From positions 1-64,000 of the forward strand of contig NZ_VRUU01000011.1 in NCBI RefSeq assembly GCF_008039875.1: a DNA stretch of 64,000 nt, read 5' to 3'. This document shows positions 49,619-58,706 of this stretch, one piece after another (the first letter of the stretch is position 1; each line of letters starts with the position of its first letter). The stretch comes from Methylobacterium sp. WL119. Its GTDB lineage: Bacteria; Pseudomonadota; Alphaproteobacteria; Rhizobiales; Beijerinckiaceae. Position numbers and translations under genes: made by a program. The notes under the pieces are model-generated. The model searched no databases. It was not told the DNA's origin and saw only the letters and a list, made by a program, of their open reading frames with translations.

Positions 49619-50383
49619 CTACTCCGCGAAGGCCTGGGCGAAGCGCGTCAGCGTCGGCTCGTCGGTGAGGTCGAGGCGCAGCGGCGTCACCGAGATGCGC
49701 TTCTCGGCGATCGCCTTCAGGTCGGAGCCGTTGCCCGGCTCGAACCGGGCCTTGGCGAAGGCGAGCCAGAAATATGGGTTGCCGCGCCCGTCGGTGCGCG
49801 CGTCGATGGCGAGCAGCGCCTGGTTGCGCTGCCCCTGCGCCGCCACGGCGATGCCGGCGACCTCCTCCGGCTCGCAATCGGGGAAGTTGACGTTGATCAC
49901 GATGCCCGGCTCGATGCCGGTCTCGAGGATCTTCTTCACCACGATCGGCCCGTGATGGGCGGCGCATTGCCATTTCAGGTTGCCGCGGCCGCCGATCCCG
50001 TAGGCCTGCGACATCGCGATCGAGCGCACGTTGAGGATCGTGCCCTCCATCGCGGCGGCGATGGTGCCGGAATAGGTCACGTCCTCGGCGACGTTCTGGC
50101 CGCGGTTGACGCCCGACAGCACGAGATCCGGGCCGTGGTCGGCCAGGATGTGGCGCACGCCGAGGATGACGCAATCGGAGGGCGTGCCCTTCACCGCGAA
50201 GCGCTTCTCCGCGATGTGGCGCAGGCGCAGGGGGTCGTTCAGCGACAGCGAGTGCGAGACGCCGGATTGGTCTGTCTCGGGCGCCACCACCCAGACGTCG
50301 TCGGAGAGCGTCCGGGCGATGCCCTCCAGCGTCTCCAGGCCCGGCGCGTGGATGCCGTCGTCGTTGGTGACGAGAATGCGCAT
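49619..50383 (-). CDS. surE: 5'/3'-nucleotidase SurE
   Basis: A 254-residue SurE. Metal-binding [16 protein letters not shown] at the N-terminus, ETDQSGVSHSLSL, the VSGVNRGQNVAEDVTYSGTI active-site segment and VNVNFPDCEPEEV. It dephosphorylates nucleoside 5'- and 3'-monophosphates and aids stationary-phase survival. The start overlaps the serS stop by one base (TAATG), so the two genes are coupled. Confidence 0.96.
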   Translation of the reverse strand: MRILVTNDDGIHAPGLETLEGIARTLSDDVWVVAPETDQSGVSHSLSLNDPLRLRHIAEKRFAVKGTPSDCVILGVRHILADHGPDLVLSGVNRGQNVAEDVTYSGTIAAAMEGTILNVRSIAMSQAYGIGGRGNLKWQCAAHHGPIVVKKILETGIEPGIVINVNFPDCEPEEVAGIAVAAQGQRNQALLAIDARTDGRGNPYFWLAFAKARFEPGNGSDLKAIAEKRISVTPLRLDLTDEPTLTRFAQAFAE

Positions 50384-51780
50384 TACGGGCGTGGTCCTTC
50401 GATCCGGTTGAGGCCGCCCATGTAGGGCGCGAGCACGGACGGGATCGTGACGCTGCCGTCCGGGTTCTGGTAGTTCTCCATCACCGCGATCAGCGCACGG
50501 CCGACCGCGACGCCCGAGCCGTTCAGGGTATGCACGAAGGCGGGCTTGCCGTCCTTACGGTACCGGGCATTCATCCGTCGCGCCTGAAAATCGCCGCAGA
50601 CCGAGCAGGACGAGATCTCGCGGAAGGTCTTCTGGCCCGGCATCCAGACCTCGATGTCGTAGGTCTTCTGGCTGGCGAAGCCCATGTCGCCGGTGCACAG
50701 GGTCATCGTGCGGAACGGCAGGTCGAGCTTCTTCAAGACCGTCTCGGCGCAGGCCAGCATGCGCTCGTGCTCGTCCGCCGACTTCTCCGGCGCGGTGATC
50801 GAGACCAGCTCGACCTTGTTGAACTGGTGCTGCCGCAGCATCCCGCGGGTGTCGCGCCCGGCCGCCCCGGCCTCCGCACGGAAGCAGGGGGTCAGGGCCG
50901 TGAAGCGGAGCGGCAACTCGTCTTCCGCTAGGATGGATTCGCGGACGAGGTTGGTGAGCGGGACTTCGGCTGTGGGGATGAGCCAGCGCGAACTCTGGTC
51001 AAGCCAATCTTGAACTCCGCCCGAAATGAAGTCGGTTGCTTCGCGTTGATGGCCCGCGACGGCAATGATCGAACCAACGCTGCGACGAATGTCTTCAATG
51101 GTCGAACCGTCATTAACGGCGAACTGGTCATCGCGAAACTTCGGCAGCTGCGCCGTGCCGAACATCGCCTCGTCGCGCACCAGGATCGGCGGCGCGACCT
51201 CGAGATAGCCGTGCTCCTGCGTGTGAAGATCGAGCATGAACTGCCCGAGCGCCCGCTCCAGCCGGGCGATCTGGCCCTTGAGCACGACGAAGCGCGAGCC
51301 GGAGATCTTGGTCGCGGTCTCGAAATCCATCAGGCCCAAGGCCTCGCCGAGCTCGAAATGCTGGCGGCCCTCGGTGAGCGTTTCACGCGCGGACGCGAAG
51401 CGCCGGTATTCGACGTTGCCGTGCTCGTCGGCGCCCTCGGGCACGTCGGCCTTGGGCCGGTTCGGGATCGCGGCGAGCCGGTCGTCGAGGGCCTTGGCGG
51501 CCTCGGACTGCGCCGTCTCCAGAGCGGGCGCGGCCTCCTTGAGGCCGGCGACCTCGTCCATCAGCGCGGCGGCGCGGGCCTCGTCCTTCGCCTTCTTGGC
51601 GGCGCCGATTTCCTTGGCCCGCGCGTTGCGGCGCTCCTGGTTCTCCTGCGCCGCCGAGACGGCCGCCTTGCGGGCGTCGTCCAGCGCGATCAGCTCGGCC
51701 GAGAGCGGGCTGAGGCCGCGACGGGAAAGGTCGCGGTCGAAGGCTTCCGGGTTGTCCCGGATGGCGCGGATGTCGTGCAT
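50383..51780 (-). CDS. serS: Seryl-tRNA synthetase with 39-residue internal insertion
   Basis: A 465-residue class II synthetase. The N-terminal tRNA-binding coiled coil runs from [20 protein letters not shown] to about residue 110. The catalytic domain has motif 2 [20 protein letters not shown] and motif 3 ([20 protein letters not shown]). The length exceeds the usual about 425-430 residues. Relatives read directly from the DDQF...DG strand into [17 protein letters not shown]. Here 39 extra codons (50989-51105) intervene, beginning [20 protein letters not shown]. The frame is kept and all motifs remain, so activity is expected. The insert has visibly lower GC than the rest of the gene. Confidence 0.95.
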   Translation of the reverse strand: MHDIRAIRDNPEAFDRDLSRRGLSPLSAELIALDDARKAAVSAAQENQERRNARAKEIGAAKKAKDEARAAALMDEVAGLKEAAPALETAQSEAAKALDDRLAAIPNRPKADVPEGADEHGNVEYRRFASARETLTEGRQHFELGEALGLMDFETATKISGSRFVVLKGQIARLERALGQFMLDLHTQEHGYLEVAPPILVRDEAMFGTAQLPKFRDDQFAVNDGSTIEDIRRSVGSIIAVAGHQREATDFISGGVQDWLDQSSRWLIPTAEVPLTNLVRESILAEDELPLRFTALTPCFRAEAGAAGRDTRGMLRQHQFNKVELVSITAPEKSADEHERMLACAETVLKKLDLPFRTMTLCTGDMGFASQKTYDIEVWMPGQKTFREISSCSVCGDFQARRMNARYRKDGKPAFVHTLNGSGVAVGRALIAVMENYQNPDGSVTIPSVLAPYMGGLNRIEGPRP

Positions 51781-52078
51781 GGGCTGGCTCGGGTCGTGCG
51801 GACGGGCACGCTTTGCAGCATCGGTCCGCGCGCGACAAGGCTGCGGCGGGCGATGGCGGGCACGCGCGTCCGCCGTGGACACCGCCCGGCCCGCTTCCGG
51901 TCAGGGCATCGAGATGATGCGTCTCGTGACGCCCTCCGCCGAAATCTTTCCCGTCAGCCCGGGGCGCAGAAGGCGAGCCTCGAATCGAGAACCGCAGGTC
52001 GGAATTCGGCTTGGCACCCTCGGCGGCTCTGGATCCCGGACCCTGTCGGCGGGAGCCGGCGCTTCGCAACCCCGGCGG
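51781..52078. other. Intergenic region upstream of serS
   Basis: About 300 bp, GC-rich, with no gene seen. It holds the serS promoter and the downstream side of the DUF2336 gene. It includes short GGAATTC and GGATCC patches that recur in other intergenic regions here (for example 49560-49610). Confidence 0.4.
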
Positions 52079-53578
52079 TCAGGCCGCCAGACGCCGGCGC
52101 TCCGGGGCGTCCTGGGCATCCGACGCGGCTTCGGTCTCCGCGGCGAGGCGCACCCGCTCCTGCTCCTCGCGAAAACTCGCCAGGATCGCTTCGGGCAGCG
52201 CGTCGAGGATGGCGCCGACCGGGTCGGTGCGCGGCTCCCGCTCGGCGACGATGTCGGCCTCGGGCGACGCCACGTCCGTGAAGCGCCGGTCGCCGATGCG
52301 GTCGCGAGGGTCGAGCGCGATGCGGTCCAAAGCCGTCGGCTCGGGAATGTCGTCGGCCGCGAGCCGGAGCGTGGCCGCCTCCTGCGCCGCGCGCCATTCC
52401 GCGGCGGCCTCGTCGGCCTCGCGGCGGGCGGCCTCGCGCGCCAGGGCCTCCTCGGCGATGGCGCGGGCGACCGCGCGGGCCTCGTCGCGGGCGGCCTCGG
52501 CCTCGTAGCGCGTCAGCAGCGCCATCACCCCCTGCATCTCGGAGAACGGCATGTCCTCGCAGGCGGTGATCGCCCGCTCGATCATCCGCCGCGACAGGCC
52601 GACGCCGCGCAACGTGCTGGTGCCGTCGGCGGCCTCGCGCCAGGCCGAGAGCGCGGCCACCACCGCGGGCAGCAGCGCTTCGGCGAGGCCGGCGCGGCGG
52701 TGCAGGTCGGCGATCCCGCGCGGCTCGCGCAGCAGCGTGCCGACGCGGGCGTGCTCCAGGCCGGTGAGGTCGGCGAACGCGGTCTCCGCAAAGGCCATCT
52801 GCCCCGAGAGGATCGCCCGCAGGATCAGGCCGGCATTGAGCTGGCCCGTGGTGCGCAGGTGCTTGACGATCCGCGCGGTGGCGGCGGCGCCCGCGCCGTC
52901 GCAGAGCTCGAGCACCGTGCGCTCGCCGGCCTCGCGGCTCATCCGGGCGCTGCGGTCGGGCGAGAGCCAGCCGCACGCGGTCACGAAGTCCGACAGGGTC
53001 CGGGCGAGCCGGGCGCCGACGGCGTGGCGCACCTCGATCGGCAGGTCCGCCCGCGCCAGCAGCGCCTCGCGCACGCCGGCGTCGCCGCCGTGGCGCTCGA
53101 CCATGCGCAGCATGCGGCCCGTGGTGATGCGCGCCGTCGGGTTGCGGGCCAGCACCGCGAGGGTGTCGCCGCCGCCGATCTCGGCCAGGGCCCCGGCCAC
53201 GGCGTGCGAGAGGTGATGGCGCGCGGCGATCGTCGCGCGGATCGTCTCGCAGCCCATCGCGGCGGCGTCCACGAGGTCGGCATCGGTCAGGACCGGCGAT
53301 GCGGCGAGAACCAGGCAGGCGACCTCGGTCTGGTCGGAGGCCAGGGCCACGACGAGGGGGCGCGGCGCACGCGCCGAGGCGGCGCAGGCCTCGGCCATGG
53401 CGCGGCGCACCACCGGGGCCGGGTCGTCGAGGAGCGCCAGGATCGCCGTCTTGGCCTCCCAGGCGGCATCCGCCTCGAGGTTGCCGTACAGGTAGGCCCG
53501 CGTCAGCGCGGAGGCGGCCTCGGCCCGGCGCCCCGCCGAAGTGGACTGGGTGCAGGCGAGGAACTGGCGGATGTTCAT
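52079..53578 (-). CDS. DUF2336 domain protein
   Basis: A 499-residue alphaproteobacterial DUF2336 protein made of HEAT-like helical repeats: AEAASALTRAYLYGNLEADA, then AKTAILALLDDPAPVVRRAM, LVVALASDQTEVACLVLAAS and IRATIAARHHLSHAVAGALA. The C-terminal 130 residues are Ala/Arg/Glu-rich. The function is unknown; repeat proteins of this type mediate protein contacts. The start overlaps the upstream transglycosylase stop by four bases, indicating coupled translation. Confidence 0.88.
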   Translation of the reverse strand: MNIRQFLACTQSTSAGRRAEAASALTRAYLYGNLEADAAWEAKTAILALLDDPAPVVRRAMAEACAASARAPRPLVVALASDQTEVACLVLAASPVLTDADLVDAAAMGCETIRATIAARHHLSHAVAGALAEIGGGDTLAVLARNPTARITTGRMLRMVERHGGDAGVREALLARADLPIEVRHAVGARLARTLSDFVTACGWLSPDRSARMSREAGERTVLELCDGAGAAATARIVKHLRTTGQLNAGLILRAILSGQMAFAETAFADLTGLEHARVGTLLREPRGIADLHRRAGLAEALLPAVVAALSAWREAADGTSTLRGVGLSRRMIERAITACEDMPFSEMQGVMALLTRYEAEAARDEARAVARAIAEEALAREAARREADEAAAEWRAAQEAATLRLAADDIPEPTALDRIALDPRDRIGDRRFTDVASPEADIVAEREPRTDPVGAILDALPEAILASFREEQERVRLAAETEAASDAQDAPERRRLAA

Positions 53579-54639
53579 GGGCCGCTCCGGTTCGTGAACA
53601 ACGACGCGTTGGGGGCGGCGGCAAGCGACGCCGCGAATTCGGCCGGCCGGCGCGGCGGCAGCGGCGGATCGACGAGCGCGCGGCCCGCCGGAATCGCCGC
53701 GGCGATGGCGCCGGTGGTCTCGGGGTCGGCCGAGGCGACCGCCGCGACCGGCACGGTGGAATCGAGGCTCGGGTCGGAGCGCGGGAAGTAGCTCGGGGCC
53801 GGCCGGGCGGCCTCCGCCGCGCGGCCCTGGAACAGCTTGGCGACGCCCTCCGAGAGGGCGCCCTGGCGCCGGTCGGTCTGGAACAGGGTGCGCAGGTCGC
53901 CCCCGACCGCGGCGTAGGCGCTCGCCGCCGCCGGCGGGGCGACGGCGGCGCCCTGCGTCAGCAGGGTCACGTCGCTGGCGGCGGTGCGGCCGGCGCCCGC
54001 CGCGGAGAGGCTGGCATAGAGCTCGGCGGTGGTGCGCGGCCGGCCGGTGCGATCGTAGAACAGGCCGCGGTTGGCGGCGGCGGCCTCCGGCATGTCGAGG
54101 GCGGCCGCCCGGTCCGGGGTCGCCCGCGCGGCGGCGATCAGCGTCGTCGCGCCCTTCGCCCCGAGCACGTGGGCGGCGTAGAGGTCGCCCGCGGTCGGCT
54201 CGCGCCCGAGCGCCGCCGACAGCGCCTCGCCGTTCTTCTGGGTGAAGGCGCCCGCGAGCGAGGCGGCGATCTTCGGGTCGCGCCGGAGGTCGAGGATCGC
54301 CTGGCGCTGGCCGGCATCCGCGACGGTGTAGCTGCCGTCCGGCCGCGCGACGATGGCGTCGGCGTAGGCCTGGAGGCCGAGCTTCGGCCCGGCGGACTTC
54401 ATCACCCCGAGCCAGGTCTGCTCGATGAACTGGAACAGGCCGGTGGCGGTCGAGGTGCCGGCCTTGGCCGAGGGATCGAGGGCGGATTCGCGCTGCGCCG
54501 TGGCGAGCAGGTAGTCGAAGCCGACGCCGCTGCTCTGGGCCCCGTCGCGGATCGCGTCGACGACCGCGCCCTGCGGACCCGCGGCCCGCGGCGGCGCCGC
54601 GGCTGGCTGGGGGTTCGAAGGCGTGGTGAACAGGAACAT
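53575..54639 (-). CDS. Lytic transglycosylase-like (SLT) protein
   Basis: A 354-residue protein. An SLT/lysozyme-like domain covers about residues 30-170: FDYLLATAQRESALDPSAKA with the catalytic Glu, TATGLFQFIEQTWLGVMK, and LYAAHVLGAKGATTLIAAAR. A long Ala/Pro-rich C-terminal region follows. No clear signal peptide, so export may use another route such as the flagellar apparatus. Operon with the DUF2336 gene (ATGA overlap). Confidence 0.82.
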   Translation of the reverse strand: MFLFTTPSNPQPAAAPPRAAGPQGAVVDAIRDGAQSSGVGFDYLLATAQRESALDPSAKAGTSTATGLFQFIEQTWLGVMKSAGPKLGLQAYADAIVARPDGSYTVADAGQRQAILDLRRDPKIAASLAGAFTQKNGEALSAALGREPTAGDLYAAHVLGAKGATTLIAAARATPDRAAALDMPEAAAANRGLFYDRTGRPRTTAELYASLSAAGAGRTAASDVTLLTQGAAVAPPAAASAYAAVGGDLRTLFQTDRRQGALSEGVAKLFQGRAAEAARPAPSYFPRSDPSLDSTVPVAAVASADPETTGAIAAAIPAGRALVDPPLPPRRPAEFAASLAAAPNASLFTNRSGP

Positions 54640-54744
54640 CGATCGCCGCTTCGAGCCGCACGCGCCGGACGGGCGTCGCGTGAGGCGCCGCACGGTGCGC
54701 CCCGGATGCGGGGACCTTTGGCCATCATGGTAAAGAAAGCCTAA

Positions 54745-55452
54745 ATGCCCGATGACTCGGTCCTCATGCGCGTCCTGCTGATCGCCTCGCCCGCGGGCGC
54801 GCCGCCCGACCTCGCCCACGCCGATGCCCTGGTGCTGGACCATGCCCCGGCCGCCGAGCCCGCCTGGCTCCCGCCCCTGCGGCGGAGGCCCGGCGCATTG
54901 CCGCTCTACGTCCGGGTCGCACCGAGCGCGGCCGACCTCGCCGCGGCGCTGGCGCTGCGGCCCGACGGCATCGTCCTGCCGGGTGTCGCCGATGCCGGCG
55001 ACGTCGCCCGGCTCGGCGTGCGCCTGTCCGTGCACGAGGCCGAGACCGGCATCCCGGACGGTGCGACGCGGATCGTCGCCGGCCTCGACGGCACCGGCGC
55101 CCTGCTCCGCTTCGGCGGCGGCTCGGAAAGGTTCGCGCGCCTCGCCGGCCTGTTCTGCGCGTTCGACGCGCTGGCGCGCGACCTCGGGGTCTCGGCCTCG
55201 TCGCGGGCGCCGCAGCCTGCTCCGCTGGCGCAGGCGCGCGGGCTCCTGGTGCTGGCCGCCGCCGCCTTGCGCGTCCCGGCCTTCGACATGCCCGGCCCGT
55301 CGCCCGATCGCGCGACGGTGGAGGCGGCCTGCCGCGACGGGTTCCGGGGGGGCTTCGCCGAGACCGCCGCGGCGGCGGCCGTCCTCGCCGCGGTGTTCGG
55401 GCGGGATCCGAGCGTCGCCGGTGGCCCTCTTGGCGCGCTGCCCCTAGGGTGA
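54745..55452 (+). CDS. HpcH/HpaI (CitE)-like aldolase, diverged
   Basis: A 235-residue protein with TIM-barrel-like alternation resembling the citrate lyase beta/HpcH-HpaI family: LYVRVAPSAADLAAALALRP, DGIVLPGVADAGDV, then FARLAGLFCAFDALARDLGV, PAFDMPGPSPDRATVEAACR and DGFRGGFA. Family members cleave or form C-C bonds of acyl-CoA or 2-oxo acids. The usual metal-binding Glu/Asp pair is not clearly kept, so activity is uncertain. It is immediately upstream of the ABC importer genes (28 bp) and could be in the same transcript. Confidence 0.6.
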   Translation: MPDDSVLMRVLLIASPAGAPPDLAHADALVLDHAPAAEPAWLPPLRRRPGALPLYVRVAPSAADLAAALALRPDGIVLPGVADAGDVARLGVRLSVHEAETGIPDGATRIVAGLDGTGALLRFGGGSERFARLAGLFCAFDALARDLGVSASSRAPQPAPLAQARGLLVLAAAALRVPAFDMPGPSPDRATVEAACRDGFRGGFAETAAAAAVLAAVFGRDPSVAGGPLGALPLG

Positions 55453-55480
55453 GCGGACATCCTCCGATCAAAGCTGCAGC

Positions 55481-56527
55481 ATGCCGCATCCGCGACGCCT
55501 CGCCCGCACGACCCTCGGCCTTGCCCTGCTGGCGCTCTTGGCACTCCCGGCGGGGCCGGCCCGGGCCCGCCCGTTCACCGATGCGGCCGGCCGCGTGGTC
55601 GAGGTTCCGGAGCGGGCCGCCCGGGTCGTCGCCGCCGGCCCGCCCGCGTCCGTGCTGCTCTACACGCTCGCGCCCGAGCGGATGGCGGCCTGGGTCCGGT
55701 CGCCCTCCCCCGTGGAGCGGCCCTACCTCGCCCCGGCGACCTGGGGACTTCCGGCCAGCGGCCGCCTGACCGGGCGCGGCGGCACGGCCAACGTCGAGGC
55801 GGTGCTCGCCCTCAAGCCGGACCTCATCGTCGACGTCGGCTCGACGGGGCCGACCTACGCCTCGCTCGCCGACCGGGTCCAGGCCCAGACCGGCATCCCC
55901 TACATCCTGCTCGACGGCGCCTTCGCCAGGACCGCCGAGACCTACCGTCGGCTCGGCGCCGTCCTCGGACTGGATCAGGCTGCCGACGGGCTCGCTGCCT
56001 ATGCCGACCGCACCGTGGCGGAGGTCGCCGCCCGCGTCGCGCAGATCCCGGAGGCGGAGCGTCCGCGCGTGTACTATGCCCGCGGCCCGCGCGGCCTGGA
56101 GACGGGTTTTTTCGGCTCGATCAACACCGAGATCCTCGAGGTGGTCGGCGCCCGGAACGTCGCCGTCGGCGGCAACGGCCTCGCCAACGTCTCGCCGGAG
56201 CAGGTCCTGGGCTGGAACCCGGACGTGATCGTCGCCCTCGATCCCGCCTTCCGGCCCGCCGACGATCCGCTCTGGCAAGGAGTGAAGGCGGTGCGCGAGG
56301 GGCGCGTCTACCGGACGCCGACGCTGCCCTTCGCCTGGTTCGACGCGCCGCCGGGCGTGAACCGCCTGATCGGCGTGCGCTGGCTCGCGCACCTGCTCTA
56401 CCCGGCGCAGTTCCCCGAGCCCCTGCCGGCGATCGTCGCCGACTTCTACCAGCGGTTCTACCACGTCGCCCTCGCCCCCGAGGCGGTCGACGCGCTGCTC
56501 GCCGACGCGGTGCCGGCGCGCCGATGA
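55481..56527 (+). CDS. FecB/BtuF-type ABC transporter substrate-binding protein
   Basis: A 348-residue periplasmic binding protein. The signal peptide (ARTTLGLALLALLALPAGPA followed by RARP) precedes RPFTDAAGRVVEVPERAARV, the standard class III entry. It continues ANVEAVLALKPDLIVDVGST, then GIPYILLDGAFARTAETYRR, INTEILEVVGARNVAVGG and FRPADDPLWQGVKAVREGRV. Class III proteins bind siderophores, haem, cobalamin or molybdate/tungstate. The stop overlaps the permease start (ATGA). Nearness to mop, modA and modE makes a metal oxyanion possible; iron chelates are the default. Confidence 0.88.
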   Translation: MPHPRRLARTTLGLALLALLALPAGPARARPFTDAAGRVVEVPERAARVVAAGPPASVLLYTLAPERMAAWVRSPSPVERPYLAPATWGLPASGRLTGRGGTANVEAVLALKPDLIVDVGSTGPTYASLADRVQAQTGIPYILLDGAFARTAETYRRLGAVLGLDQAADGLAAYADRTVAEVAARVAQIPEAERPRVYYARGPRGLETGFFGSINTEILEVVGARNVAVGGNGLANVSPEQVLGWNPDVIVALDPAFRPADDPLWQGVKAVREGRVYRTPTLPFAWFDAPPGVNRLIGVRWLAHLLYPAQFPEPLPAIVADFYQRFYHVALAPEAVDALLADAVPARR

Positions 56528-57615
56528 CGCGACGCCGGGCGATGACCCAGGGCACCGCGACGACCGACGCGCCCGCGGCGGCGCAGGCCGTCCCCGGCGC
56601 GGGACGGCGTGCCTCGGCGGCCGTGCGAGCCTGCCTCGCGCTGTGCGGCCTCGGCGCGCTCGTCCTCGTCGCCCTCGCCGCGGGGAAATTCCCGGTGCCG
56701 GTCGCCGAGGTGTTCGCGATCCTGGCCTCCAAGCTGTTCGGGACCGCGCCGGGCGAGGCGACCGCGCAGGTGGTGGTGCTTCAGGTCCGCCTGCCGCGGG
56801 TGGCCGCCGCGCTCGTCGTCGGCGCGGCTTTGTCGTCGGCCGGCGCGACCTACCAGGGCCTGTTCCGCAATCCCCTGGTCTCGCCCGACATCCTCGGGGT
56901 CTCGGCCGGCGCCGGTCTCGGGGCGGTGCTCGGCATCACCCTCGCGCTGCCGGTCCTCGCGATCCAGGGGCTGGCCTTCGCCGGCGGCTTGGGCGCCGTG
57001 GCGATCGTCTATGCGGTCGGCGCGCTGGTCGGCCGGCACGATCCGGTGCTGACGCTGGTGCTGGCCGGCGTCGCGGTCGGCGCCGTGCTCGGCTCAGGCA
57101 TCTCGCTGCTCAAGGTGCTGGCAGACCCCTACAACCAGCTGCCCGCCATCACCTACTGGCTGCTCGGCAGCCTGTCCTCCGTCACCCTCAGCGACGTCCT
57201 GGCGATCCTGCCGGCGATCGGGCTCGGGCTCCTGCCCCTCGTCCTGCTGCGCTGGCGCATGAACCTGATGAGCCTCGGCGAGGAGGAGGCGCGGGCGCTC
57301 GGCATCGAGACCCGCTGGCTGCGCCCGCTCCTCGTCGCGGCGGCGACGCTCGTCACCGCGGCGGCGGTCTCGGTGACGGGGGTGATCGGCTGGATCGGCC
57401 TGGTCGTGCCGCACGTCGCGCGCGGCCTCGTCGGCCCGGATTTCCGCCGCCTGCTGCCGGCCTCCGCGCTGCTGGGCGCCGGCTATCTCGTGGCGGTGGA
57501 TCTGGCCGCCCGCACCCTCGCGCCGATCGAGGTGCCGCTCGGCATCCTCACGGCGCTCGCCGGCGCGCCGTTCTTCCTCTGGCTGCTGGCCGCGGGCAAG
57601 CGGGGCTGGTCCTGA
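56524..57615 (+). CDS. FecCD-type ABC transporter permease
   Basis: A 363-residue inner-membrane permease with about ten helices. FecCD hallmarks are LQVRLPRVAAALVVGAALSS, then AGATYQGLFRNPLVSPDILG, the GAGLGAVLGITLAL helix and SVTGVIGWIGLVVPHVARGL near the end. It forms the channel with the binding protein and the ATPase. An alternative ATG at 56542 (MTQGTATTDA) would trim six residues. Confidence 0.93.
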   Translation: MTRRRAMTQGTATTDAPAAAQAVPGAGRRASAAVRACLALCGLGALVLVALAAGKFPVPVAEVFAILASKLFGTAPGEATAQVVVLQVRLPRVAAALVVGAALSSAGATYQGLFRNPLVSPDILGVSAGAGLGAVLGITLALPVLAIQGLAFAGGLGAVAIVYAVGALVGRHDPVLTLVLAGVAVGAVLGSGISLLKVLADPYNQLPAITYWLLGSLSSVTLSDVLAILPAIGLGLLPLVLLRWRMNLMSLGEEEARALGIETRWLRPLLVAAATLVTAAAVSVTGVIGWIGLVVPHVARGLVGPDFRRLLPASALLGAGYLVAVDLAARTLAPIEVPLGILTALAGAPFFLWLLAAGKRGWS

Positions 57616-58385
57616 TGCTGTCCGTCGAGGCGCTGGCCTTCGGATACGGCGCGCGCGAGGTCGGCGCCGGCGTCAGCTTCTCGCTCGGGGCCGGCGAGGT
57701 GCTGTGCCTGCTCGGGCCGAACGGCGGCGGCAAGACCACCCTGTTCAAGACCCTGCTCGGCCTGCTGCCGGCCCGCGCGGGCCGCGTCCGGCTCGACGGC
57801 GAGGACCTGTCGCGCTGGTCGCGCCGCAGGATCGCGCGCGCGATCGCCTACGTGCCGCAGGCGCATGCGGCGTTCTTCCCGTTCACCGTGCGCGCGGTGG
57901 TGCTGATGGGGCGCGCGGCCCGGCTCGCGCCCTTCGCCAGCCCCGGCCGCAAGGACCGCGAGGCGGCGGACGCGGCGCTCGAGAGGCTCGGGATCGCGCA
58001 TCTTGGCGAGCGCATCTACACCGAGATCAGCGGCGGCGAGCGGCAGATGGTGCTGATCGCGAGGGCGCTCGCCGGCGAGCCGCGCATCCTGGTGATGGAC
58101 GAGCCGACCGCGAGCCTCGATTTCGGCAACCAGACCCGCGTGCTCGAGCAGGTCCGTCGTCTCTCGGCCACTGGCATCGCCGTGGTGCTTTCGACGCACG
58201 ACCCCGGCCACGCCTTCCTCTGCGCCGACCGCGTCGCGCTGCTGCACGGCGGCCGCCTCGTCGCGCTCGGAGACCCTGAGGCGACGATCACGCCCGAGAG
58301 CCTGCGCCGCGTCTACGGGGTGGAGGTGGCGGTGGTGCCCCTGCCGGGGCACGGGCGCTCGGTCTGCACGCCGATCCTGGCGTGA
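57615..58385 (+). CDS. FecE/BtuD-type ABC transporter ATP-binding protein
   Basis: A 256-residue ABC ATPase. Walker A LLGPNGGGKTTLFKTL, Q-loop IAYVPQAHAAFFPFTV, signature ISGGERQMVLIARALAGEPR, Walker B ILVMDEPTASLDF and H-loop VVLSTHDPGHAF. It energises the upstream permease. The start overlaps the permease stop by one base (TGATG). Convergent with mop. Confidence 0.95.
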   Translation: MLSVEALAFGYGAREVGAGVSFSLGAGEVLCLLGPNGGGKTTLFKTLLGLLPARAGRVRLDGEDLSRWSRRRIARAIAYVPQAHAAFFPFTVRAVVLMGRAARLAPFASPGRKDREAADAALERLGIAHLGERIYTEISGGERQMVLIARALAGEPRILVMDEPTASLDFGNQTRVLEQVRRLSATGIAVVLSTHDPGHAFLCADRVALLHGGRLVALGDPEATITPESLRRVYGVEVAVVPLPGHGRSVCTPILA

Positions 58386-58398
58386 TCCCGAGCCTCGG

Positions 58399-58448
58399 GG
58401 GGGCATCGCCCAAGGGGTCGTTCGCCCACGAGGCCGGCGGATGCCCCC
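58399..58448. terminator. Weak inverted repeat between convergent genes
   Basis: GGGGGCATC and GATGCCCCC form a 9-bp stem with a 32-base loop between the ATPase gene and mop. No T run; plausible but weak. Confidence 0.35.
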
Positions 58449-58468
58449 GGCCCCATGATCGCAGCCGG

Positions 58469-58678
58469 TCAGTCGACGGCGACCATCACGTCGGAGGCCT
58501 TGACCACGGCGTAGGCCTCGCCGCCGACCGTGAGCTTGAGGCTGTCGACCGCCTCGTTGGTGATCGCCGCGGTGACGATCTGGCCGGCGGCGATCTCGAT
58601 CTTGACGTGCGCGGTGGTCGCGCCCTTCTCGACGGCGACGACCTTGCCCTTGATGACGTTGCGTGCTGAGATCTTCAT
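58469..58678 (-). CDS. mop: Molbindin (Mop), molybdate-binding TOBE protein
   Basis: A 69-residue single Mop/TOBE domain: MKISARNVIKGKVVAVEKGA, then TTAHVKIEIAAGQIVTAAIT, NEAVDSLKLTVGGEAYAVVK and ASDVMVAVD. Molbindins form hexamers that store or buffer molybdate in the cytoplasm. It is 28 bp downstream of modA on the same strand, so co-transcription is expected. Full length. Confidence 0.93.
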   Translation of the reverse strand: MKISARNVIKGKVVAVEKGATTAHVKIEIAAGQIVTAAITNEAVDSLKLTVGGEAYAVVKASDVMVAVD

Positions 58679-58706
58679 CGAACGGCCTCTGTGGATGAAA
58701 GAAAAG

